A DNA stretch of 64,000 nucleotides from Paraburkholderia sp. UYCP14C (GTDB lineage Bacteria; Pseudomonadota; Gammaproteobacteria; Burkholderiales; Burkholderiaceae). The translations under genes and the position numbers were made by a program. Positions 57,776 to 64,000 of the stretch are shown here, piece by piece. How positions within the stretch are numbered: the stretch's first letter is position 1; each line of letters opens with the position of its first letter. The notes beneath the pieces were generated by a model. The model did not search any database and was not told where the DNA came from. It saw only the letters and a list, made by a program, of their open reading frames with translations. The DNA is taken from contig NZ_SELS01000002.1 of assembly GCF_004197395.1 (NCBI RefSeq), positions 270,649-334,648 of the forward strand, written 5' to 3'.

Positions 57776-59200
57776 TCAAACCGCCTCGGCCACCCCCGGC
57801 GCCGGATCGCGCTTGCGTCGCTCGAGCGTGCCGATGCAGACCAGCGACACCCCGGCGAGGCACGTATAGAACACCGCGAGCGGCCACCACGCGCCCGGAT
57901 ACTGATGCGCGAGCAACGCGCCGATCAGCGGCGTCAGACCACCGGCCAGCGCCGCGCACACCTGATACGACAGCGAAATCGCCGAATACCGGACCCGCAC
58001 CGGGAACGCGGTCGACATGAACCCGGCCATCACCGCGTACGAACTCGACATGCACATCACCGCGAGCGCAATGCCGACGACGATCGCCACCGGCCGCCCG
58101 GTCGACACCAGCGCAAACATCGGATACGGCGACAGCATCGCGAGCGCGGCCGCGCCCTTCAGAAAACGTCCGGTGCCGATGCGCTGCGCGAACCAGCCGG
58201 AGCCGAGCTGCGTGAACAACTGGATGAACGCGACGACGAACAGGCAATCGAGAATCAGCGAACGGTCGAGGCCGAGCGTCTGGGTCGTGTAATTGAGCAT
58301 GAACGTATTGACGAACCACGCGCCCGCCACGCCGATCACGTTCGCGCCGAGACACAGCAGCACGGTGCGCCATGCGTCGCGCAGCACCTCGGCGATCGGC
58401 AACGCGGCGACGCGGCGCTGCTCCTTCACCGCGCTGAATTCCGGCGACTCGCTGACGCCCGCGCGGATCACGAGACCGACCAGCAGCAGCACCGCGCTCG
58501 CGAGAAACGGCAGACGCCAGCCCCAGCTGAGAAACACGTCTTTATCCATCGATGCGACCGCGCGAAACGCGAGCAGCGACAGGATCAAGCCCGCCGGGCT
58601 GCCCAACTGCGCGAACGACGCGAAGAACGTGCGCTTGCCCTGCGGCGCGTGTTCGCTCGCCATCAGCACCGCGCCGCCCCACTCGCCGCCGATCGCGATA
58701 CCTTGCGCGACGCGCAGCAGCACCAGCAGAACCGGCGCCATCACGCCGGCGCTCGCGTAGGTCGGCAGAAAGCCGATACCGACCGTGCCGACGCCCATGA
58801 TGATCAGCGTCGCGACGAGCGCCTTCTTGCGGCCGATGCGATCGCCGAGGTGGCCGAATACGAGGCCGCCGAACGGCCGCGCGAAGAAGCCGACCGCGAA
58901 CGTGCCGAACGACGCGAGCGTCGCGAAGAACGGATCGCTGCCTGGGAAGAACAGCTTGCCGAAGATCAGCGCGGACGCGGTCGCGTAGATGTAAAAGTCG
59001 TACCACTCGATGGTGGTGCCGACGAACGCGGCGGCGGCCGCGCGCGTCGGTTGCCGCGCGTGTTGAACGTGTTGAACGTGTTGAACGTGTTGAACGTGTT
59101 GAACGTGTTGAACGTGTTGAACGTGTTGAACGTGTTGAACGTGATGGGCGTGATGGGCGTGATGGGCGTGCTGGGCGTGGTCGTCTGGCTCGCGATGCAT
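57776..59200 (-). CDS. MHS-family MFS transporter with His-rich repeat N-terminus
   Basis: The 474-residue transporter has the MHS hallmarks: AFVGTTIEWYDFYIYATASALIFGKLFF, RPFGGLVFGHLGDRIGRKKALV, GIAIGGEWGGAVLMASEHAP and QRIGTGRFLKG. About 12 membrane segments follow. The N-terminus is unusual: MHREPDDH, then AQH, three AHH and nine VQH triplets before the first helix. That stretch is encoded by a 9-nt minisatellite. A start at 59224 is in frame, but AGGAG eight bases before ATG 59200 supports the latter. It lies downstream of the CoA transferase and upstream of the racemase in the same direction. Confidence 0.88.
   Translation of the reverse strand: MHREPDDHAQHAHHAHHAHHVQHVQHVQHVQHVQHVQHVQHVQHVQHARQPTRAAAAAFVGTTIEWYDFYIYATASALIFGKLFFPGSDPFFATLASFGTFAVGFFARPFGGLVFGHLGDRIGRKKALVATLIIMGVGTVGIGFLPTYASAGVMAPVLLVLLRVAQGIAIGGEWGGAVLMASEHAPQGKRTFFASFAQLGSPAGLILSLLAFRAVASMDKDVFLSWGWRLPFLASAVLLLVGLVIRAGVSESPEFSAVKEQRRVAALPIAEVLRDAWRTVLLCLGANVIGVAGAWFVNTFMLNYTTQTLGLDRSLILDCLFVVAFIQLFTQLGSGWFAQRIGTGRFLKGAAALAMLSPYPMFALVSTGRPVAIVVGIALAVMCMSSSYAVMAGFMSTAFPVRVRYSAISLSYQVCAALAGGLTPLIGALLAHQYPGAWWPLAVFYTCLAGVSLVCIGTLERRKRDPAPGVAEAV
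59060..59176 (-). repeat. Thirteen-unit 9-nt minisatellite in a transporter gene
   Basis: Nine exact GTGTTGAAC units (59060-59140) are followed by three GTGATGGGC and one GTGCTGGGC. On the coding strand they read VQH x9, AHH x3 and AQH. Copy-number change by slipped-strand repair would alter the protein by three residues per unit without a frameshift. Confidence 0.95.
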
Positions 59201-59308
59201 GTCTGTGTCTCCTGTCCGCGGCAACGGGATTGCCGGGTCCTGCTGATGAATGGCGCGGCTTCTGTGTGCCGTCGCCGGAAAAAACGCGGCGTGCGCCGCG
59301 GCGAGGCG

Positions 59309-60568
59309 TCAGGTTTTGAGCGCGTCCGCTGCGGCTTCGGCCTCTTCAGCCGACAGCGCCGACTTCAGCACGCCCGCTTCGAACAGACGCCGCTGCGTGT
59401 CGCCATCGATACCGAGCGCATCGAGCACCTCGCGCGTGTCGGCGCCGAGCATCGGCGGCGCGCTGCGGTAGGTGGCCGGCGTGCGCGACAGCTTGATCGG
59501 CGACGCGGTGCCTCGGTACGCGTCCATCTCGACCACCAGACCGCGATGCAGCGTATGCGGATGCTGCGCGACGACGTCGACGGTCTGCACCGGTCCGCAC
59601 GGCACGCCGAGATGAATCAGCTGCTGCGCGAGCGGCTCGCAATCGTGCTGCGCGAGCAGGCTTTCGAGCGCCGCTTTCAGCGGCTCGCGATGCGCGCAGC
59701 GGCTGCGGTTGTCGGCGAAACGCGGATCGCCGGCGAGTTCGGGCGCACCCAGATGCGCGCACAGCTTGGCGAACTGCCGGTCGTTGCCCACCGCCAGAAA
59801 AATCGGCGCGCTCGCCGTGCGGTAGCTGTCGTACGGCGTGATGTTCGGATGCGCGTTGCCGGTACGCTGCGGCGTGCGGCCCGAGCCGAAGTAATTCGGC
59901 AGATGCGGATGCAGCAGCGACACGCCGCAGTCGTACAGCGCGATATCGATCGACTGGCCGCGCCCGCTGTTCGCGCGCTCGGCGAGCGCGAGCAGGATGC
60001 CGGCGAGCGCATTGAGACCGGTGACCATATCGACAACCGGCAGGCCGACGCGCGTCGCGGGCCCGTCGTGCTCGCCGTTCACGCTCATCAGGCCGGTCAT
60101 CGCCTGGATCGCCGCGTCATAGCCCGGCAGGCCGCCGAGCGGGCCGTCGGGGCCGAAGCCCGATACCGCGCAATGAATCAGCTTCGGGAAGCGCTCGCGC
60201 AGCACGCCTTCGTAGTCCATGCCCCAGCGCTTCAGCGTGCCGGGCTTGAAGTTTTCGACCAGCACGTCGGCATCTTCGAGCAGCTTCCACAGAATCTCGC
60301 GGCCTTCATCGCGCGACAGGTCGACCGCGATGCCCTGCTTGTTGCGGTTCACACCGGCGAAGTACCACGCGGTGTCGCCGAAGAACGGCGGGCCCCAGCC
60401 GCGCGTTTCGTCGCCGTCGGGCGGTTCGAGCTTGATCACCCGCGCGCCGTGATCGGCAAGTGCCTGGGTGCAGTACGGGCCGCCGAGCACGCGGCTCAGG
60501 TCGACCACCTTGATGCCTTGCAGCGCGCCGTCGCAACGCTGCTTGCCGTGATTCATCGAGGCGGTCAT
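59309..60568 (-). CDS. CaiB/BaiF-family (class III) CoA transferase
   Basis: The 419-residue enzyme has the family profile: ALQGIKVVDLSRVLGGPYCTQALADHGARVIKLEPPDGDETR at the start, DADVLVENFKPGTLKRWGMDY, and LPGYDAAIQAMTGLMS with the conserved Asp. IDIALYDCGVSLLHPHLPNYF follows, then GNDRQFAKLCAHLGAPELAGDPRF. It moves CoA between carboxylic acids. Its start overlaps the acyl-CoA dehydrogenase stop by four bases, so they are translated together and probably act on the same acyl-CoA. Confidence 0.93.
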   Translation of the reverse strand: MTASMNHGKQRCDGALQGIKVVDLSRVLGGPYCTQALADHGARVIKLEPPDGDETRGWGPPFFGDTAWYFAGVNRNKQGIAVDLSRDEGREILWKLLEDADVLVENFKPGTLKRWGMDYEGVLRERFPKLIHCAVSGFGPDGPLGGLPGYDAAIQAMTGLMSVNGEHDGPATRVGLPVVDMVTGLNALAGILLALAERANSGRGQSIDIALYDCGVSLLHPHLPNYFGSGRTPQRTGNAHPNITPYDSYRTASAPIFLAVGNDRQFAKLCAHLGAPELAGDPRFADNRSRCAHREPLKAALESLLAQHDCEPLAQQLIHLGVPCGPVQTVDVVAQHPHTLHRGLVVEMDAYRGTASPIKLSRTPATYRSAPPMLGADTREVLDALGIDGDTQRRLFEAGVLKSALSAEEAEAAADALKT

Positions 60569-62343
60569 CGCGCACCTCCGGCCGGCAGCAGACGCAGCGC
60601 CTGATCGAGCGTGACCGGACGGTCGTTGACGAGCGCGTCGACCACTTCGACTTCATCTTCAGCGCCGCGCAGATCGAGCGGATCGTAAGGCAGCAGCTTG
60701 TGCCGCACGACCAGATGCGCGAGCGCGAGACGACGGTAGTCGGGACCGAGTTGCGCGCCTTCGCACGCCATCAGCACGGCGGTGCTTGCGTTGTAGAGTG
60801 CCGAGCCGGCCTGGCGCACCCATTCGTCGCGGCCTGAATCGGCGACACCGGCGAGCGCGTCGCAGGCGCGTGTCAGCGTCGAGCGCAGCAGTGCGAGGCT
60901 TGCCGCGGGCAAGCCAGCCGCGCCGAGCAGGTCTTGCAGATACGCGCGCAGCGGTTCGAGCGCGCCGTCGCGCTTCGCGGCGCGCGCGATGTCGAGCGCG
61001 ACGATATTGCTCGTGCCTTCCCAGATCGAGCCGAGGTGCGCATCGCGCACCAGCCGCGCGTCGCTCCACTCCTCGATGTAGCCGGTGCCGCCGCGGACTT
61101 CCATCGCGTCACCGGTCACCCGGCGCGCATCGCGGCACGCACGGAACTTGATCAGCGGCGTGAGGATGCGCACGCACTTCGCGGCCTGGCGATCGCCCGC
61201 ATCGGCCTGTTGTAACAGCAGCGCGATGCGCATGAACATCGAACGGGCCTGCTCGGTGGGCAGCATCATCTTCGTGAGCTGCCGCTGCATCAGCGGCATC
61301 GTGATCAGCTTGCGGCCGAACGCCTCGCGATGGCGCGCGATGTGCAGCGCCTCGGTCAGCGAGCGCCGCATCAGACCGGCCGCGCGCACGCCGTTCGACA
61401 GCCGCGACATGTTGATCATGTCGGCCATCTGGTGGAAGCCGCGCCCCACTTCGCCGATCAGGTACGCGCGCGCGCCTTCGAGCACGATCTCGCCGCTCGC
61501 CATCGAACGGCTGCCGAGTTTGTCTTTCAGACGCACGATCCGGTAGCGGTTGCGCGAGCCGTCCGGCAGTGTCTTCGGCAGCAGGAACAGACCGAGGCCA
61601 TTGATGCCATCGGGCGCGCCCGCGGGGCGCGCGAGCACCATCGCGAGATCGGCATCGGCGTTCGAGCAAAACCATTTGTCGCCATACAAACGCCACTGCT
61701 TTTCACCGTGCGCGTCGGCTTCGAGCGCGGCGCGCGTGGCAATGCGCGCGACATCGGAGCCGGCCGCCTGCTCGGTCATGAACATCGCGCCCTGGTACAG
61801 CGTGTCGAAATCGCGCGATGCGAGCATCGGCAGAAAGCGTGCGACCAGTTCCGGCGCGCCGAACTTGCGCAGCGTGCGCGTCAGCGAATCGGTCATGCTG
61901 ACCGGGCAGCACAGGCCGAACTCGGCCTGCACGAACAGGAACGTCAGCGCATATTTGACGAGCGGCGGCGGAGTCTGTTTGCCGTTGTACGTTTCGTGGC
62001 TCATCGACGCAAGGCCAAGCTCGGCATAGGCGACGCGTTCGAGCGCGACGTAGTCGGGATGCTTGTCGATGCTTTGCAGCGCTTCGCCGCGCCGCGTGCG
62101 GTGGCGCAACGTGGGCGGGTTCTTGTCAGCGGAGAGCGCCCACAGGTCGAGTTCGTCCGACGCGCGCTGGCCGAGCGAGACGAACTGGCTTTCGAGTTCC
62201 CGGTAGAGCGTGTCGCCCAGATGCAGCCTCAACAGGCGCGCGAGTTCGGGGTCGCTGGAGAAGAAGTTGATGCCGCGGCTATCGGGGATGTTGGACGAGC
62301 CGTGGGCCGGCTCGGCGATGATTTCGCTCATGCTTGTCTCCAT
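60565..62343 (-). CDS. Acyl-CoA dehydrogenase, AidB-like
   Basis: The 592-residue flavoprotein belongs to the acyl-CoA dehydrogenase superfamily in its long AidB-like version. Evidence: AMFMTEQAAGSDVARIATRA in the FAD/substrate site, WRLYGDKWFCSNADADLAMVLARP, GRGFHQMADMINMSRLSNGVRAAGLMRRSL, and EVRGGTGYIEEWSDARLVRDAHLGSIWEGTSNIVALDIAR near residue 430, where the FAD-binding and catalytic regions lie. It oxidises an acyl-CoA of unknown structure. It is the first gene of the operon, divergent from a LysR gene over a palindromic site. The start is 62343; 62331 (MSEII) is an alternative. Confidence 0.9.
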   Translation of the reverse strand: METSMSEIIAEPAHGSSNIPDSRGINFFSSDPELARLLRLHLGDTLYRELESQFVSLGQRASDELDLWALSADKNPPTLRHRTRRGEALQSIDKHPDYVALERVAYAELGLASMSHETYNGKQTPPPLVKYALTFLFVQAEFGLCCPVSMTDSLTRTLRKFGAPELVARFLPMLASRDFDTLYQGAMFMTEQAAGSDVARIATRAALEADAHGEKQWRLYGDKWFCSNADADLAMVLARPAGAPDGINGLGLFLLPKTLPDGSRNRYRIVRLKDKLGSRSMASGEIVLEGARAYLIGEVGRGFHQMADMINMSRLSNGVRAAGLMRRSLTEALHIARHREAFGRKLITMPLMQRQLTKMMLPTEQARSMFMRIALLLQQADAGDRQAAKCVRILTPLIKFRACRDARRVTGDAMEVRGGTGYIEEWSDARLVRDAHLGSIWEGTSNIVALDIARAAKRDGALEPLRAYLQDLLGAAGLPAASLALLRSTLTRACDALAGVADSGRDEWVRQAGSALYNASTAVLMACEGAQLGPDYRRLALAHLVVRHKLLPYDPLDLRGAEDEVEVVDALVNDRPVTLDQALRLLPAGGAR

Positions 62344-62402
62344 TTATTGAAGCCAGCATAGGAGCGGCTTCGATAATCGTCTAATACAACTTATATCCGG
62401 TA

Positions 62403-62421
62403 CGATAAGTGGCACTTATCG
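62403..62421. promoter_or_regulatory. Perfect 8-bp dyad, likely LysR operator
   Basis: CGATAAGTGGCACTTATCG has perfect 8-bp arms around GGC, 21 bases upstream of the LysR start and 60 bases upstream of the divergent dehydrogenase. It is the expected place and form for an autoregulatory LysR site. Confidence 0.75.
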
Positions 62422-62441
62422 ATAAAAGAACGGAGACGACG

Positions 62442-63344
62442 ATGGATCTGAAGCAGTTGCGCTATTTCGTGGCGGTCGCCGAAGAGCTGCATTTCGGGCG
62501 CGCGGCGAAACGGCTGTTCATTTCGCAGCCCGCGCTCAGTTTCGACATCCGCAAGTTCGAGGGGCAGCTAGGCGTCCAACTGCTCGCGCGCACCAACAAG
62601 TCGGTCGCGCTCACCAACGCGGGCCAGGCGCTGCTCGGCGAAGCGCACCGGCTGCTGCTGCAGGCGAGCGAAGCCGAGCGCATCACGGTGCGCTCGGCGC
62701 ACGGCCTCGCCGGCCGGCTGCGGATCGGCTTCGTCAACTCGATGCTGTATCGCGGCATGCCGCAGGCGGTGAGCCGTTTCGAGGCCGATCATCCGGGCGT
62801 CGAGATCGTGCTGAAGGAAATGAACACGAGCGAGCAGGTGCAAGCGATCCAGCGCATGCAGATCGACATGGGCTACGCGCATTGGGGCAACTTCCCGTCG
62901 GACGTGACGTCGACGACGGTGTTTTCGGAGCCGTTCCTGTGCTGTCTGCCGGTCGATCACGCGCTCGCGCGCAAGCGCAAGGTCGATCTGCGCGCGCTCG
63001 CGCAGGAGCCGTTCATCCTGTTTCCGCGCACCGTGTCGCCGCATTATCACGATCTGATCATCGCGCAGTGCGTAGGCGCGGGCTTCAGTCCGCTGATTCG
63101 TCACGAGGCGCGGCTATGGCAGACCGTCGTCACGATGGTCGGCTTCGGCATGGGCGTCGCGCTCGTGCCGTACACGCTGCGGCAGATCCACGATCCGCGC
63201 GTCTGCTTTCTGCCGCTCAATGGGCCGACGCTGCTGTCGGAAGTGCTGCTGTTGCGGCGGAGCGGCGATACGGAGCCGGTGGCGAATCGCTTTATCGAGT
63301 ATCTGCGCGAGGCGGGGCATCGCGCGCCGGCGCGCTCAGCCTGA
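62442..63344 (+). CDS. LysR-family regulator of the acyl-CoA catabolic operon
   Basis: The 300-residue protein starts MDLKQLRYFVAVAEELHFGRAAKRLFISQPALSFDIRKFEGQLG, a standard LysR helix-turn-helix. It continues with a ligand domain (RLRIGFVNSMLYRGMPQAVSRFEADHPGVEIVLKE, EPFILFPRTVSPHYHDLII). The CatM/BenM-like LysR group, which senses aromatic or acyl compounds, has this form. It is divergent from the acyl-CoA dehydrogenase/CoA transferase/transporter/racemase genes, its likely targets. ATG 62442 has a GGAG site ahead. Confidence 0.9.
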   Translation: MDLKQLRYFVAVAEELHFGRAAKRLFISQPALSFDIRKFEGQLGVQLLARTNKSVALTNAGQALLGEAHRLLLQASEAERITVRSAHGLAGRLRIGFVNSMLYRGMPQAVSRFEADHPGVEIVLKEMNTSEQVQAIQRMQIDMGYAHWGNFPSDVTSTTVFSEPFLCCLPVDHALARKRKVDLRALAQEPFILFPRTVSPHYHDLIIAQCVGAGFSPLIRHEARLWQTVVTMVGFGMGVALVPYTLRQIHDPRVCFLPLNGPTLLSEVLLLRRSGDTEPVANRFIEYLREAGHRAPARSA

Positions 63345-63773
63345 GCGCGCGGTGTCGCCCAGCGGGTCTACATAACATACTGCATGTGCGGTATCAGATA
63401 GGCTTGCGGGTCTCTGAGCCGGTCCTGCTCGGTTTTGACTGCCGCCGATATCGCAGGCAAGTCAGTTTGGCATCCCGGAAATGGTTTGCTGGGTCACGCC
63501 AAAACAATACGCGGCCTTAAGGTCGGCCTCAATTGGCGGTTGTAGGGCCTGCGCATGGGCCTCCGCTACTGTCAGCGTCGCTACGTGCATGAATGTCATT
63601 CGGACTTGCATACACTGCTCCCGCCGATCTGTCATGCCTGCTGTGCGCTGATCATAGCAGCACGCTACCCGAGTGCTGGGGCGGGCGCGCAAATGTCAAG
63701 GATGGTCAGGTTAGACCGCGAAGCTACAAAACCGTGTTCGTATACCGCGATCTCCCTGGAGTGAGGCGAGCGC
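63345..63773. other. Intergenic region
   Basis: I see no supportable gene, only short open frames with unlikely composition. The AT content rises toward the right edge. Confidence 0.4.
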
Positions 63774-64000
63774 ATGTTCTACACATTGCAAATCGAGATA
63801 TACCCCGATCTCGAATGCCAATTATTTGTTGAGCCGGATTACCGGGCATACGATGCATCACCTGCACGACAGGCGTTATCCGCAGAGCAAAAGCGTCAGC
63901 AACGACAGCGCGACAGCGCTCTGTGCGGCGGCTCCGGTTTTTCTGGACACAGAGTTGGGGTAAAACGTGTGATCCAAACTGGAGTAGTTGATGTTGAAGA
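63774..64000 (+). CDS. Hypothetical protein, partial, possibly interrupted by an insertion sequence
   Basis: An ATG after GGAGTGAGGCG opens a frame (MFYTLQIEIYPDLECQLFVE...) that is still open at the window edge. The first 50 residues look like a normal small protein (EPDYRAYDASPARQALSAEQKRQQ). After about residue 56 the sequence passes into what appears to be an insertion-sequence end, so the native C-terminus is probably lost. No family is recognised. Confidence 0.35.
   Translation, partial: MFYTLQIEIYPDLECQLFVEPDYRAYDASPARQALSAEQKRQQRQRDSALCGGSGFSGHRVGVKRVIQTGVVDVE
63944..64000 (+). mobile_element. Possible left end of an insertion sequence running off the window
   Basis: TGGACACAGAGTTGGGG beginning at 63944 resembles terminal repeats of IS3-type elements. 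A ribosome-binding site (TGGAG) and an ATG at 63991 (reading ATGTTGAAGA) follow in the place where a transposase orfA would start. Only 57 bases are visible, so family and completeness are unknown. Confidence 0.35.

Overview
The window is high-GC chromosomal DNA from a beta-proteobacterium, most likely Paraburkholderia or a close Burkholderia relative. This rests on GC-rich third codon positions, a histidine-utilisation operon of the formimidoylglutamate deiminase type, a tiny secreted HHHH-motif protein, a complete bcs cellulose operon and a double-length UvrA. Identifications come from protein motifs read by eye; no database search was run.

Layout. 1-2.6 kb: a truncated transglutaminase-like envelope gene, a DNA-binding-like protein and the HHHH peptide with a clean terminator. 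2.9-11.4 kb: a complete hut operon on the minus strand (hutH-hutC-hutU-hutD-hutI-hutF-hutG), with three HutC-like TGT(C/A)TATACA sites upstream of hutH. 11.5-20.7 kb: housekeeping and accessory genes, namely a LysR regulator/NAD-epimerase divergent pair, a DUF899 protein, a purine permease, a PRC-barrel lipoprotein translationally coupled to an MFS exporter, and a lipoprotein/secreted protein/lytic transglycosylase trio. 20.7-24.7 kb: a less GC-rich, island-like stretch holding a TetR-quinone oxidoreductase pair with matching palindromic operators, two unrecognised divergent genes, and a 90-nt inverted repeat beside a strong terminator. 24.7-30.1 kb: an MHS transporter and M20 peptidase with a divergent LysR, then argP divergent from a LysE/ArgO exporter.

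30.2-45.3 kb: a nine-gene bcs operon on one strand in the order B-Z-C-E-F-Q-A-G-R, mostly with 4-base stop/start overlaps. It encodes the c-di-GMP-activated synthase, periplasmic and outer-membrane parts, cellulase, and the BcsE/F/G module that adds phosphoethanolamine to cellulose. 45.7-49.1 kb: dgkA, a DUF1328 peptide, a GNAT acetyltransferase, a lone rfbC and a GlxA-type AraC regulator, followed by a 790-bp AT-rich regulatory-looking spacer. 49.9-55.9 kb: a 1988-residue UvrA with four ATPase cassettes, preceded by a perfect CTGT-N8-ACAG LexA box inside its putative promoter. 56.1-63.3 kb: a two-domain Asp/Glu racemase, an MHS transporter with a 13-unit 9-nt repeat at its N-terminus, a CaiB-type CoA transferase and an AidB-like acyl-CoA dehydrogenase, with a divergent LysR gene over a perfect dyad. 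The right edge appears to enter an insertion sequence.

The strongest leads are the SOS-box-controlled double UvrA, the duplicated racemase whose first half lost one catalytic cysteine, the paired TetR operators, and the in-frame minisatellites.
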